NCBI GenBank assembly: GCA_002336115.1
Contig: DDEN01000061.1
Coordinates: forward strand, 208,138 to 272,137
Reading direction: 5' to 3'
Source of the DNA: Chitinophagaceae bacterium UBA1953
Lineage (GTDB): Bacteria; Bacteroidota; Bacteroidia; Chitinophagales; Chitinophagaceae
DNA: 64,000 nt
The notes beneath the pieces were generated by a model. The model ran no database searches. It was not told the DNA's origin and saw only the letters and a program-made list of their open reading frames with translations. Positions within the stretch are counted from its first letter, which is position 1. Each line of letters begins with the position of its first letter. Made by a program: the position numbers and the translations under genes. This document shows positions 53,048 to 63,272 of this stretch, one piece after another.

Positions 53048-54754
53048 TTACGCCTGCTTATATTTTCCCATATCATTCACTGATGAATGACTGAGGAATG
53101 CTGCATGTGCATGATTTTTTGCACGGGCATAACGCAGGAATACTTCCAGGGTTTTCCAGTAATCATGATCACGCTGCATATCGTTCAGCAACAGGTAGCC
53201 CATAATAATGTTACCGGCCATTTCAACCAAACGGCGAGCATGAAACTCAATAAACTCAGGATTGTTATGAACAGTTACTCTTGCTTCAGCATCTTCATAT
53301 TCAAATGCCATTGAAATCAATTGCGACCTGTACGATTCTGTCTCAGGTTTAATGGATGCTTTTTCATATTCCTGCATCTGTGCAAGATAGGCACCGGTGG
53401 TAACACCTTTAATAGCTGCAACAACCTGCAGCTGTGTTGTTCCTTCGTAAATAGTGGTAATACGTGCATCACGGTAAATGCGTTCAATAGGATAATCTTT
53501 CATAAATCCTGAACCACCATGTATCTGTAAAGAATCGTATGCAATTTCATTACAGAACTCAGACGTAATTCCTTTTGCCAGCGGAGTAAACGCATCAGCC
53601 AGCTTCTGGTATTTTTTCTGTTCTTCTTTTTCTTCTTTTGTTAAATCTCTTTCGGTAGAAATATGATTATACGTTTTGTAAATATCAACAAAGCGTGCAG
53701 TTTCATACAACAGCGAACGTGATGCTGAAAGTTTTGCATGCATCACCGCCAGCATTTCATATACAGGAGGGAACTTGATAATAGGTTTTCCAAACTGTAT
53801 TCTTTTTTGGGCATAGGTTAACGCTTCACGGTATGCAGCTTCGCTGATACCCACTGATTGTGCAACGATACCAAGCCTTGCGCCATTCATGAGCGACATT
53901 ACATATTTAATTAAACCAAACTTGCGTTGCCCGCACAGTTCAGCAGGAGCATCTTTATACACCAGTTCACAAGTTGGAGAACCTTTAATACCTAATTTAT
54001 TTTCAATTCTTCTTACTGTTATACCTCCACTTTGTTTGTCGTGAATAAACATGGAAAGTCCACGGCCATCCTGTGTTTTTTCTTCAGTACGTGCAAGTAC
54101 CAGCGAAATATCGCCATCACCATTTGTGATAAAACGCTTTACACCATTGAGCAGCCATGTATTTTTTTCTTCATCGAAATGTGCCTTGAGCATTACCGCC
54201 TGCAGATCAGAACCGGCATCGGGTTCAGTAAGCGCCATTGCCATAGTGTCGCCTTTTGAAACACGGGAAAGATATTTTTCACGCTGCTCATACGAACCAA
54301 ATTCATTGATTGTTTCAGCACAGTCCTGTAACCCCCAGATATTTACAAAACCAGCATCAGCACGGGATACAATATCAGCAGCCATGATATACGGAACAAT
54401 GGGAAAATTTAAACCGCCAAACTCACGGGGAAGTGTAATGCCCATCAATCCGGCCTGTTTAATAGCATCAATATTTTCCTGTGTGCCTTTTGCATAAACC
54501 ACTCTCCCGTTTTCAAGAGTTGGTCCTTCATGATCTACCGACTCGGCATTTGGTGCAACAATATCACCACAAATTTCACCAACCACTTCAAGTACCTGTG
54601 TGTAGCTGTCCATTGCATCTTCAAAATCGTTGGGAGCATAGTCAAATACATCTTTGTCTTTAAAGTTATTTTCCTTTAGTGCAACAATTTTCTGCATCAG
54701 TGGATGCGAAAGATGAAACTGAAGATCGGGGTTATCAGTAAAAAAATTTGCCAT
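53048..54754 (-). CDS. Acyl-CoA dehydrogenase (long form)
   Basis: 568 residues, a flavoprotein oxidising acyl-CoA and passing electrons to ETF. Seen are the substrate/FAD motif MALTEPDAGSDLQAV, IERIYRDARITTIYEGTTQ with the usual catalytic region, and ADIVSRADAGFVNIWGLQDC. Compared with standard 380-residue members it has a C-terminal extension of about 170 residues. It is the third gene of etfB-etfA-dehydrogenase on the minus strand, 24 bases after etfA. Substrate chain length cannot be told. Confidence 0.93.
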   Translation of the reverse strand: MANFFTDNPDLQFHLSHPLMQKIVALKENNFKDKDVFDYAPNDFEDAMDSYTQVLEVVGEICGDIVAPNAESVDHEGPTLENGRVVYAKGTQENIDAIKQAGLMGITLPREFGGLNFPIVPYIMAADIVSRADAGFVNIWGLQDCAETINEFGSYEQREKYLSRVSKGDTMAMALTEPDAGSDLQAVMLKAHFDEEKNTWLLNGVKRFITNGDGDISLVLARTEEKTQDGRGLSMFIHDKQSGGITVRRIENKLGIKGSPTCELVYKDAPAELCGQRKFGLIKYVMSLMNGARLGIVAQSVGISEAAYREALTYAQKRIQFGKPIIKFPPVYEMLAVMHAKLSASRSLLYETARFVDIYKTYNHISTERDLTKEEKEEQKKYQKLADAFTPLAKGITSEFCNEIAYDSLQIHGGSGFMKDYPIERIYRDARITTIYEGTTQLQVVAAIKGVTTGAYLAQMQEYEKASIKPETESYRSQLISMAFEYEDAEARVTVHNNPEFIEFHARRLVEMAGNIIMGYLLLNDMQRDHDYWKTLEVFLRYARAKNHAHAAFLSHSSVNDMGKYKQA

Positions 54755-54778
54755 AAAAGCTGAATTAGGTTGTTCGAA

Positions 54779-55798
54779 TTATTTTGTATGCTCTTTATAA
54801 TACTTGATCATTTTAGGAATTACATTCTCCACTCTTCCTGTAATCACATAATTGGCTATTTTGTTGATGGGTGCGTTCGGATCCTGGTTAATTGAAATGA
54901 TGATGCTTGATTCCAGCATACCTGCCAGGTGTTGGATTTGCCCTGAAATGCCACATGCAATGTAAAGTTTGGGACGAACAGTGATTCCTGTTTGTCCAAC
55001 CTGGCGTTCGTGTTCTGCAAAACCTGCATCAACAGCAGCACGGGAAGCACCTACTTCACCACCAAGTAATGCTGCCAGTTTATGCAGCAGCTTGAAATTT
55101 TCAGCCGAGCCAACACCAAAACCACCTGAAATAATTACAGGAGAATTTTTAATGTTCACTTTCGTTTTTTCAATGTGACGTTCAATAATCTTTACTACAA
55201 AATCTGTGTCGTCCACATATTTTTCTATATCAAGCTGTACAATTTCGCCTTTGTAATCGGGATCGGCAATTGCTTTTTTCATTACGCCTTCACGTACTGT
55301 TGCCATTTGCGGACGGCAATCGGGGTTTATGATCGTTGCAATGATATTACCGCCAAATGCAGGTCGTATCTGGTACAGTAAGTCCTTATAAACCTTGTTT
55401 TGTTTTTTGTCTTCGTGATCGCCTATTTCCAGTTCAGTACAATCGGCAGTAAGACCACTTTTCAGAGCCGAAGAAACCCTTGGGCCAAGATCACGCCCAA
55501 TGGTTGTTGCACCCATTAATGCAATTTGTGGTTTTTGTTCTCTGAAAAGATTCACTACGATTGAAGTATGCGGTAATGTTGAATAAGGTGAAAGCCGTTT
55601 ATCATCGGCCATATAAATGGTATCAACACCATAGGGAAAAATTTCTTTTTCCAGTCCCTGAAGGTTATCGCCAATGAGCAATGCTTCCAGTTTACAGTTG
55701 AGCTGTGTGGCAAGGCTGCGGCCTTTGGTTAAAAGTTCGAAACTTACATCAGCAATTTTGCCTTCATCAAGTTCGCAATAAACGATAATATTGTTCAT
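54779..55798 (-). CDS. etfA: Electron transfer flavoprotein alpha subunit
   Basis: 339 residues. The C-terminal FAD domain is clear: VIISGGFGVGSAENF, GASRAAVDAGF, GQTGITVRPKLYIACGISGQIQHLAGM and SINQDPNAPINKIANY. It receives electrons from acyl-CoA dehydrogenase with EtfB. It is 26 bases after etfB and in the same operon. Confidence 0.95.
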   Translation of the reverse strand: MNNIIVYCELDEGKIADVSFELLTKGRSLATQLNCKLEALLIGDNLQGLEKEIFPYGVDTIYMADDKRLSPYSTLPHTSIVVNLFREQKPQIALMGATTIGRDLGPRVSSALKSGLTADCTELEIGDHEDKKQNKVYKDLLYQIRPAFGGNIIATIINPDCRPQMATVREGVMKKAIADPDYKGEIVQLDIEKYVDDTDFVVKIIERHIEKTKVNIKNSPVIISGGFGVGSAENFKLLHKLAALLGGEVGASRAAVDAGFAEHERQVGQTGITVRPKLYIACGISGQIQHLAGMLESSIIISINQDPNAPINKIANYVITGRVENVIPKMIKYYKEHTK

Positions 55799-55824
55799 GA
55801 AATTTGTTTTGAGAGTTCAGATTT

Positions 55825-56700
55825 TTAACCAATGATGTGCGCTTCAATCAGTTCTTTCATCAATCCGTCAATATCTTCATCAAAATCATCCAGCGTTCTC
55901 GATTCTTTTGACTGGAAAGCAATATTGTCAACCTTTTTTACTTTGGTTGGAGAACCGCCCAATCCAAGTTCTTCGGGTTCGGCATCAATATTATTCACAC
56001 TCCATTCTTTAATAGTGAGGTATGCTTTTGTTACTGCTGTTGCCAGGTAATCTTCATTGCTTTCCTGCCGGTTGCTGGTAGTTGATGAATGTTTGTATTT
56101 CATCAAACGCTTTGCATTTCTCGGGCGGCAATGTGGAGCAGAGCTGTTAACTGTAATCAAAACAGGAAATGCACTTTCAACTGTTTCAATCCCTCTTTCC
56201 AATCTGCGTTTTACCTGTATTTTATCATTGGTAATCGATACAATTTCTTCGGCATAAGTAATCTGAGGTATGCCCAGTTTTTCCGCTACTTGTGGGCCAA
56301 CCTGTGCAGTATCTCCATCAATTGCCTGCCTTCCACAAACAATCAGATCTACATTTTTGATTTTGCGGATTGCGCAGGAAAGAGCGTATGATGTTGCTAA
56401 TGTATCAGAACCCGCAAAAGCCCTGTCGGTAAGCAAAATGCCGTCATCAGCACCACGGTAAAAACCTTCTTTCAGAATTTCCACAGCACGGGGAGGGCCC
56501 ATTGTAAGCAACGTAATGGTTGAACCGGGAAACTGATCCTTGATGCGTAATGCCTGCTCAAGTGCGTGTAAATCTTCAGGATTAAAAATGGCGGGAAGTA
56601 CGGCCCTGTTAACTGTGCCATCGGCTTTCATGGCATCTTTACCAATGTTTCTTGTATCGGGCACTTGCTTGGCAAGCACAACAATTTGGAACTCTTTCAT
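55825..56700 (-). CDS. etfB: Electron transfer flavoprotein beta subunit
   Basis: About 291 residues from the ATG at 56700 (MKEFQIVVLAKQVPDT). It holds the AMP-binding EtfB fold, with VDLIVCGRQAIDGDTAQVGPQVAEKLG and the C-terminal arm that contacts EtfA. A start at 56730 is open but adds residues unlike the family. It is the first gene of the operon etfB-etfA-acyl-CoA dehydrogenase. Confidence 0.94.
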   Translation of the reverse strand: MKEFQIVVLAKQVPDTRNIGKDAMKADGTVNRAVLPAIFNPEDLHALEQALRIKDQFPGSTITLLTMGPPRAVEILKEGFYRGADDGILLTDRAFAGSDTLATSYALSCAIRKIKNVDLIVCGRQAIDGDTAQVGPQVAEKLGIPQITYAEEIVSITNDKIQVKRRLERGIETVESAFPVLITVNSSAPHCRPRNAKRLMKYKHSSTTSNRQESNEDYLATAVTKAYLTIKEWSVNNIDAEPEELGLGGSPTKVKKVDNIAFQSKESRTLDDFDEDIDGLMKELIEAHIIG

Positions 56701-56910
56701 CTGGCAAGTTTTTGAGTTTAGTGCGGCCAAATATCCAGAACAATTTCAAGTGAAAACATGATTGTATCATGACAATTGACCTGATTTATATCATAAAAAA
56801 ACCAGAATTTGCCTGGAAGCGGAATAGAGAGGAATCAATGATATGTCATGTCATTAAAAAATGAAATTGATTGTTGATTATATTTAATACCGGAAATAAA
56901 AATCAGAATC

Positions 56911-57510
56911 ATGTCATTGAAATTAAACCGCACAGAATTTGGAAATGCTGCCAATAAAGGCAATGTGTTAGCAAGAGAAGAGGCCATGCAGTTATTTAAC
57001 GATTGGATAAAAAACGAACGGCTGCAACTGCACATGAAGCAGGTTGCGCATTTAATGAAATGCTGGGCGAAAGAAAAAGAATTGCTGGATGAAGCTGATC
57101 AGTGGCGTTGGGAAATGGCGGGATTATTACACGATGCCGATTGGGATCAATGGCCTGAACTGCATTGCCGGAAAATTATTGAAGAACTCGAAGTAAGAAA
57201 TATTGATGCAGAAATCATCAGGGCTATTGCCAGTCATGGTCCCAATCATTTTGGTGTGGAGCCTGTTACCAACATGGATAAAATGCTGTATGCATTTGAT
57301 GAACTGAGCGGACTTATACATGCGTATTCATTAATGCGGCCCGAAGGTTATGCTGGCATGGAATTGAAAGGAGTAAAGAAACGTTTGAAGGAAAAAAGTT
57401 TTGCGGCCAATGTTAACCGTGATGAAATTAATGATGCCATGCAAAGGGCAGGAGTACAGTTAGAAGATATGATTATGTTTATTATTGAACGACAAGGGGA
57501 GGTGGTTTAA
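56911..57510 (+). CDS. HD-domain phosphohydrolase-like protein
   Basis: 199 residues. The HD motif is in MAGLLHDADWDQWPE, with an upstream His (LHMKQVAHLMKCW) and a later Asp (YAFDELSGLIHAY), matching the HD superfamily. Members cleave phosphate from nucleotides or other metabolites, or act in signalling. The substrate is unknown. It is divergent from etfB. Confidence 0.8.
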   Translation: MSLKLNRTEFGNAANKGNVLAREEAMQLFNDWIKNERLQLHMKQVAHLMKCWAKEKELLDEADQWRWEMAGLLHDADWDQWPELHCRKIIEELEVRNIDAEIIRAIASHGPNHFGVEPVTNMDKMLYAFDELSGLIHAYSLMRPEGYAGMELKGVKKRLKEKSFAANVNRDEINDAMQRAGVQLEDMIMFIIERQGEVV

Positions 57511-57593
57511 ACGCAGGTTATTTTGTTGGTTTTCTCTACTGTGTTATTACATTTCTATAACAAATCTGCTTAGGAAAGGCGGCCTGAAAAAGT

Positions 57594-57601
57594 TACCTTT
57601 G
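57594..57601 (+). promoter_or_regulatory. TAnnTTTG box 4 bases before a GTG start (likely leaderless mRNA)
   Basis: TACCTTTG ends 4 bases before the start codon at 57606, so transcription would start at or next to the GTG. No -33 element is clear. Confidence 0.55.
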
Positions 57602-57605
57602 CAGC

Positions 57606-57962
57606 GTGAAAAAATGGCTTACAGTTACAGGTTTTGCTGCAATTGCATTGTTGTACTCATTTGCATTGAGTGTCAACAGTTTTCCTGCTGCTGTACAAGA
57701 TCAGTTTTCAAACACCTCACAAAAAGAGCAGCTTTCTTCATCTGCTGAAAGTGATTTCTATTTTACACCCAACACAAGACTTGTTGTTTCATCAGCCGAA
57801 AAAACAACTACAGCAAAAACAAATGTTCCTGTTTTTTACGAAACAGGTAAAACATCAACAGAAACCGGCTACCATCACTACGGTTATCTTTCTGTTGCTC
57901 AGCATCTATGTGTTTCATTTCAGAAAACAACACTGTTGTTTCCATTTCATTATTTCTGGTAA
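57606..57962 (+). CDS. Secreted or anchored protein of unknown function, 118 residues
   Basis: Starts at GTG 57606. The N-terminal hydrophobic segment (residues 5-24) is a signal peptide or anchor. The rest is Ser/Thr-rich and ends with HYGYLSVAQHLCVSFQKTTLLFPFHYFW. No family is recognised. The promoter box very close to the start supports it being a real gene. Confidence 0.5.
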   Translation: MKKWLTVTGFAAIALLYSFALSVNSFPAAVQDQFSNTSQKEQLSSSAESDFYFTPNTRLVVSSAEKTTTAKTNVPVFYETGKTSTETGYHHYGYLSVAQHLCVSFQKTTLLFPFHYFW

Positions 57963-58038
57963 TATAAGTATTAACTGACGGTTTGTTAATTGACCTTTTG
58001 AATAATAGGTCACAACTTTTATACTTAAAACTTTTTAA

Positions 58039-58527
58039 ATGGATATGCAAACAGCCATAACGGCTATACTTATTATACTTGTAGTTGTACTCCCTTTTTA
58101 TTATCATCATCTTAAGCACAGCAAGCACGAAAAAAAATTTTTTCATTTGTTAAAAGATGCAGCTCATAAGGAAGGAACTGTCATCAAAAAAAAGCAGATG
58201 TTTCTTCAGTCGGCAATAGGTTTGGATGAGAAACAAAAGAAACTCTTTTTTGTGCATGTAAACAACAGCACAACCAACTTGAGTTCTGTTTCCCTGAAAG
58301 GATTAAAGCAGAGTACGGTTCAGATTTATACAGAAGATTCAAAACAAAACGGATCGGATATGCCAGGTAAAGTAGAGATGTTACTGAAGTTCAACAGTAA
58401 AGATGCGTCAGATACGACGCTTGTGTTTTATGATAAAAATTCAAGTCCCGGTTCGTTAAGTGATGAGGTTCTTGGGGCAAGAAAATGGGCTGATTATTTA
58501 TCACTTACTTGTATCGGCAACGAATAA
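58039..58527 (+). CDS. Membrane-anchored protein of unknown function, 162 residues
   Basis: One N-terminal helix (ITAILIILVVVLPFYYHHL) followed by a soluble domain that may be beta-rich (FFVHVNNSTTNLSSVSLKGLKQSTVQIYT). No motif is recognised. It lies 76 bases after the gene at 57606. Confidence 0.55.
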   Translation: MDMQTAITAILIILVVVLPFYYHHLKHSKHEKKFFHLLKDAAHKEGTVIKKKQMFLQSAIGLDEKQKKLFFVHVNNSTTNLSSVSLKGLKQSTVQIYTEDSKQNGSDMPGKVEMLLKFNSKDASDTTLVFYDKNSSPGSLSDEVLGARKWADYLSLTCIGNE

Positions 58528-58634
58528 GTTATAAAGCTGTTTTTAAAGGACGTTGTTAACCGCTAACCTTTCATGATTTTACTGCTATAAAAAGCCAGAT
58601 AGAAAATGAAACAATTAATACTAATCGCAACAGA

Positions 58635-59609
58635 ATGAACAGAACTACTACAAAAGAAAACATGCCCTTGTGGCAACGTGTTATACGAAAACAAGTACAG
58701 GAAAGTGCCCGGGCTTCGGATTATATTCTCGCTAAGCATTATCGTAACCTGAAAGTAACAGTACGCAGATTGCTGAAAGATTTTGTTCTGATTGTACTTG
58801 GAATTTTATCTGCCACATTCGGGCTTAAAGGATTTTTGTTTACCAATCATTTTATTGATGGTGGTGTAACCGGTATTTCGTTGTTAATTTCTTTTGTTGC
58901 CAAAGTGCCGCTTTACCTGCTCATTATTTTACTAAATATTCCATTTATACTGCTGGCATTTAAAATCATAGGCAAGCAGTTTGCAATAAAAACAGTTTTT
59001 TCCATTGCAGGGCTTGCGGCATCTGTTGCGTTTATCAGTTTTCCCGATGTAACGCAGGATAATTTACTTGTTGCAGTATTTGGAGGTTTTTTTCTCGGTG
59101 CAGGAATTGGTTTGGTAATCCGTGGTGGTGCAGTAATTGATGGTACTGAAGTGCTGGCTATTTATTTAAGCCGTAAGCTGGGTACAACCATTGGTGATAT
59201 TATTATACTCATCAATGCAGTGATCTTCCTTACTGCTGCTTATTTTTTATCAATCGAAATTGCACTTTACTCGATCATCACTTATCTCGCTGCATCAAAA
59301 ACACTCGACTTTTTAATTGAAGGTATTGATGAATATATTGCAGTAACCATAGTATCAGTAAGGAGCGACGAAATGCGTGAAATGATTGTGAAAGTGATGG
59401 GGCGTGGTGTAACTGTATTCAGCGGAAAACGTGGATTTGGCAAACGTGGTGAAACAAAAGAGGTAGATATTCTTTATACAGTAATTACCAGGTTAGAGAT
59501 GAACAAACTCAATACTGAAATTGAAAAAATTGAACCGGGTGCATTTGTGGTCATGCATCGTGTAAAAGATACAAAAGGAGGAATGATTAAGAAGAAACCA
59601 CTTAAATAA
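58635..59609 (+). CDS. YitT family membrane protein (DUF161 and DUF2179)
   Basis: 324 residues. Five or six membrane helices, with GLKGFLFTNHFIDGGVTGISLL and GGFFLGAGIGLVIRGGAVIDGTEVLAIYLS typical of YitT proteins, and a C-terminal cytoplasmic DUF2179 domain from about residue 235 (VTVFSGKRGFGKRGETKEVDILYTVITRLE). The N-terminal 45 residues are a basic extension. The function of the family is not established; some members are thought to be transporters. Confidence 0.88.
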   Translation: MNRTTTKENMPLWQRVIRKQVQESARASDYILAKHYRNLKVTVRRLLKDFVLIVLGILSATFGLKGFLFTNHFIDGGVTGISLLISFVAKVPLYLLIILLNIPFILLAFKIIGKQFAIKTVFSIAGLAASVAFISFPDVTQDNLLVAVFGGFFLGAGIGLVIRGGAVIDGTEVLAIYLSRKLGTTIGDIIILINAVIFLTAAYFLSIEIALYSIITYLAASKTLDFLIEGIDEYIAVTIVSVRSDEMREMIVKVMGRGVTVFSGKRGFGKRGETKEVDILYTVITRLEMNKLNTEIEKIEPGAFVVMHRVKDTKGGMIKKKPLK

Positions 59610-59629
59610 AACAAACGGATTTTCTGTAC

Positions 59630-59671
59630 TTAATTAGAAACGGCTTAAACTACTAAGCCGTTTCTAATTAA
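59630..59671. terminator. Bidirectional terminator
   Basis: A 17-base perfect stem (59630-59646 with 59655-59671; core AGAAACGGCTT) with an 8-base loop, between converging genes. A/T tracts in the stem would serve both strands. Confidence 0.8.
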
Positions 59672-59685
59672 TTTAATGCCGGAGG

Positions 59686-60282
59686 TTAATACCTGTACTT
59701 ATCGTTTTTATCTTTCGATGGCTTTACTTCTTCATCTTTTTCTTTATCATAAATACGAACGAACACATTCCATTCAAACCCGATATATTCTGCTACAAGA
59801 TCAATTACCATATTGCTGAATTCACCAGTGGCATCATTCATTCTGAACTGATTGGTCCATAAGCGAAGGTCTTCCGATGGTGCATCATAAGGACCAGTTG
59901 CTCTTATACTATTGATGTTGCCTTTGCTTAGTAAAGACTTGCCGGCTATATCGTTATAGAAGGCTTTGTATTGTTTTTTCAAAACATCAATATCTTCTGT
60001 TACAAATAGTTTTGATTCCCATACCCAATGAATTTTTGATTTTGATACATAACCTATTACCCTGGTTTCTGCAGCATTTTTGATTTCTACTTTCGATTTG
60101 TATTCGATAGTATTGGGTTCGCTTTCATTCTTTTCGCCTTTAATGAGCGAAAACTGGTTGGGATAATCATTAATAACCTTTTCAAGCTGTGGCCTGATGG
60201 AAGTAAAAACTATTTTGTTTTGAGAGTGTGTTGATGCAAGAATAAAAAAACAGGTAATGCTTAACATTATTAACCGGGTCAT
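59686..60282 (-). CDS. Secreted protein of unknown function, 198 residues
   Basis: Starts at 60282 (MTRLIMLSITCFFILASTHSQ), with a signal peptide. The rest has YKSKVEIKNAAETRVIGYVSKSKIHWVW and a charged C-terminus with many Lys and Asp. No family is recognised. A longer frame reaches 60339 but the signal peptide favours the shorter start. Confidence 0.55.
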   Translation of the reverse strand: MTRLIMLSITCFFILASTHSQNKIVFTSIRPQLEKVINDYPNQFSLIKGEKNESEPNTIEYKSKVEIKNAAETRVIGYVSKSKIHWVWESKLFVTEDIDVLKKQYKAFYNDIAGKSLLSKGNINSIRATGPYDAPSEDLRLWTNQFRMNDATGEFSNMVIDLVAEYIGFEWNVFVRIYDKEKDEEVKPSKDKNDKYRY

Positions 60283-60502
60283 GGATACTGATTTGCATGC
60301 AATATATAAAAACAATTTTATTTTAAAGATACTGTTCAATGAAACATCCGGGCAGCAAATTCTTTTATATTGTTCATTTTAACAGAGGCCGTTTGTACTT
60401 TTTTTCAATTTTAGCTTAAAGTGAAGTGGTTTTATTGTGAATGCTAACCCCTGTTAAACCCAGATCATATTTCCATATTTTTGTTATGAAAATTTAATTC
60501 GT

Positions 60503-61024
60503 ATGAAAACATATATTGTTGTTTTTTTTGGGTTTACAATGTTTGCAATTACAGGCTGCAAAAAAAATGGAATCAGCTTTGTACTTTCCAACCAAACCAA
60601 TTTCAGAGTAGAAAGCACTTCGCCTGTAAGTTTACCATTTGAAATAGCAACACCCGATGTTACTACTAATTCATCGCAGGAATTTCAAAATAATCATACT
60701 GCTAATAATCTTATCAGGGAAGTAACGTTGCAAACGTTAAATCTAACCATTACCAGTCCGTCAACAAAAACATTCAGTTTTCTGAAAAGTATTCATATTT
60801 ATATTTCAACTGACGGAAGTGATGAAACAGAACTTGCTGCATTGGAAAATATTTCATCTGCATCTCAAACAATAACATTAAACCCTGCACAGACAAATTT
60901 GCTGCAATACGTAAAATCGGATCATTATAAGTTGCGTACACAGGTTGTAACAAAAGAAACATTAACCCAAAGTGTTGATATAAAGGCGGATATAAAATTC
61001 AAGATTAAAGCAAGCTTACTATAG
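60503..61024 (+). CDS. Small lipoprotein of unknown function, 173 residues
   Basis: The lipobox ITGC (Cys at residue 19) marks an outer-membrane or periplasmic lipoprotein. The mature part is a beta-rich domain with TLQTLNLTITSPSTKTFSFLKSIHIYIST. Divergent from the previous gene. Confidence 0.65.
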   Translation: MKTYIVVFFGFTMFAITGCKKNGISFVLSNQTNFRVESTSPVSLPFEIATPDVTTNSSQEFQNNHTANNLIREVTLQTLNLTITSPSTKTFSFLKSIHIYISTDGSDETELAALENISSASQTITLNPAQTNLLQYVKSDHYKLRTQVVTKETLTQSVDIKADIKFKIKASLL

Positions 61025-61057
61025 GAAAAACATCACATGTTTTCTGGTTTTATGTTG

Positions 61058-62572
61058 TCACTGGTTATCATTTTCACAACGGTCAACGCAGTTGCCTGAC
61101 ATATCTATTGTAAAAGAATAATTTGACCCTGCATTCACATCCGCAAAACCATCAGAAAACGAGCGTACATAAGTAAATCTTGCCGGGATCACTTCCTTGC
61201 CTGTAGCATCAATATATCCATAGAGGGGTATCCTGTTTTCTGTATCATAAACCGATATTATACCTCTGCCGTTCCTGAAAGGGTCAGGCATAGCGGCCAA
61301 CGGTGCAATATCGTATCTGAAATTTGTAAGAGGTTTGCCTTTTATATCAAAATAGTCCATTTTATTATTATTGTTTATTACCAGGCAAAAACCTTCATTC
61401 ATTTCACCAATATCTTTATACGCAGTTTCAATAATTTTTCGGCCACTCAGGTCAGTTGCTCCTTTGAGCCCATTGTTTGATACAACCCAAATACCACCTT
61501 TTAATACAATGTAATCGTAAATAAACCCGGTTATAGGTTTACCCATTTTATCAATCAACCCGTGTTTGCCGTTTTTGGATGCTGTTTCAAGACCCGTTTT
61601 AAAAAATTCGTTCCACAAACTTTCAATCTGATCGTATTCAAGAGGAACAACCACCTCGCCTTTTACATTTATGAAACCATACCTGTAATTCTTTTGCACT
61701 TTTGCACGGTCGGCGTAAAAAGAAGTTGCACTTTGATAAACAAAAGGAATCACTGTTTTACCTGTTTTATCAATATAGCCATAGCTGCCATTCTTTTTTA
61801 CAGCCCAAAGACCTTGTTTAAAATGAAATGATGCATCCTCATATTGTACCGGAATCAACAGTTTTCCGTTCCTGTCAAAAGCTCCAAATCTGCTGCCTTT
61901 TTTTACAATAAATATTTCTTCGCTTTCGGTACCAATTTCATCGTATTCTGCAGGAATTACCCACTCTCCCTTTTTGTTGATGATCCCTTTTTTTTGATTA
62001 TGGGTTACAACTGCAAGTCCTTTATTAAAATTTCCCAGCAAGCCGTTAAACCGAAAAGGTTGTAATTGTCCCTGAAGGTTAAAGTATCCTCTATCATTGT
62101 AAGCTAAATGTACCCAAACCATGCCTTCAATGATATTCCCCATATATTTATAGGCTGCAGGCACAATTTCTTTACCGGTTCTGTCAATGATTCCGCAAAA
62201 GCGTTCTTTTGTTACAACTATAGCCCGGTCATCAACAAAACTTAAAATACGTTCATAAGGAAGTTCCTGAACAATACGGAGTTGATCGTTTACAACTGCA
62301 TATTTTTTTGTATTCAACTGAACAATTGCTTTTTTATCACTGAATTTCCCGATGTAGAAAATTTTTCCGGCATCTGAGTTTTTATAAAATTCTCCGTTCG
62401 TTTTTTTCAGGCATTCAATTATTTCCAGCGTAGTATTGTGTGCTGCGATTATCTTATTTGAATCAGCCTGCCTGGCAGAGCGTACAAATAATTCTTTGCA
62501 GAATTCCTGTGCGTACAACTGGCCGGTAAATATGAAAAACAACAAGACTGCCGAACTTATTTTATTCTTCAT
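61058..62572 (-). CDS. WG-repeat protein, secreted
   Basis: 504 residues with a signal peptide (to YAQ). About ten WG-type repeats (GLWAVKKNGSYGYIDKTGKTVIPFVY and similar, each with a Gly-Tyr-Ile-Asp pattern and a conserved IP) form a beta-propeller-like or solenoid domain. Such proteins may bind partners at the cell surface. Function is unknown. It is encoded convergently with the lipoprotein gene. Confidence 0.85.
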   Translation of the reverse strand: MKNKISSAVLLFFIFTGQLYAQEFCKELFVRSARQADSNKIIAAHNTTLEIIECLKKTNGEFYKNSDAGKIFYIGKFSDKKAIVQLNTKKYAVVNDQLRIVQELPYERILSFVDDRAIVVTKERFCGIIDRTGKEIVPAAYKYMGNIIEGMVWVHLAYNDRGYFNLQGQLQPFRFNGLLGNFNKGLAVVTHNQKKGIINKKGEWVIPAEYDEIGTESEEIFIVKKGSRFGAFDRNGKLLIPVQYEDASFHFKQGLWAVKKNGSYGYIDKTGKTVIPFVYQSATSFYADRAKVQKNYRYGFINVKGEVVVPLEYDQIESLWNEFFKTGLETASKNGKHGLIDKMGKPITGFIYDYIVLKGGIWVVSNNGLKGATDLSGRKIIETAYKDIGEMNEGFCLVINNNNKMDYFDIKGKPLTNFRYDIAPLAAMPDPFRNGRGIISVYDTENRIPLYGYIDATGKEVIPARFTYVRSFSDGFADVNAGSNYSFTIDMSGNCVDRCENDNQ

Positions 62573-63223
62573 TTATAATAGCTTTTTGTATGCAGTACTG
62601 GAAACGTGTTTGTTATTCAGGCGCTGCATTAGTTTGAAAAGATGATTCAGGGAATAGTCAAATTTAATCAGGGGCTAAAATAAATTATTTCGTTACATAA
62701 AAATTGCCAGTTTGCCTGAGCCTTGCAATTACAGGGCAGCGTATTAAAGTGTGTCCTTTCTTTTTCTACTTAGTTATAACCGTATGTATTGAGCATAAGC
62801 AAAACGGAAACAATACAAGGTTTACTGTTGCTCCCGGGTTTGGTGATGGCTTTATCCACGCCTTTGAGTGGGAGTAGCCTGCTTTTATATACGAAGGATG
62901 CCATTAAAACAAGCACCCATTGCATTAGAAAATTTATTTAATACAGCGCACTTTTTTCTGCAATGAAGTGTATTCAGCTTTAGCATTTCAAATACCGATA
63001 CAATCGGGATATATTAACATAGCATCAGGTGCTCTTGCAGAACACCTGCCAGCAAAAGAAAAAAAATCTGAATATTCTGTGCTTTTGTGGCAAATCATGT
63101 TGTGCAGTCATCCGTTGGGTGAACAGAAAACACATTCCGTCTTCCTGTCTTTCCGGCAAAAACCAGTAATCAAGCTTCAAAATTTAAACGATTGGTTTGT
63201 TCTTCGTGTATCTCCTTGCTCTT

Positions 63224-63239
63224 CTTTGCGCCTCTGTGG
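63224..63239 (+). repeat. Dispersed intergenic motif CTTTGCGCCTCTGTGG
   Basis: Related to the element at 2127-2160 and inverted in part at 50659-50672. It lies between genes in all three cases. Confidence 0.4.
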
Positions 63240-63272
63240 TTTAAAAAGTTTTCTGCAAAGAACAAGTCCTCC

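Noticed and set aside
54051..54497. A 148-codon plus-strand frame opposite acyl-CoA dehydrogenase
   Set aside because: Ser/Pro-rich antisense shadow of a strongly supported gene.
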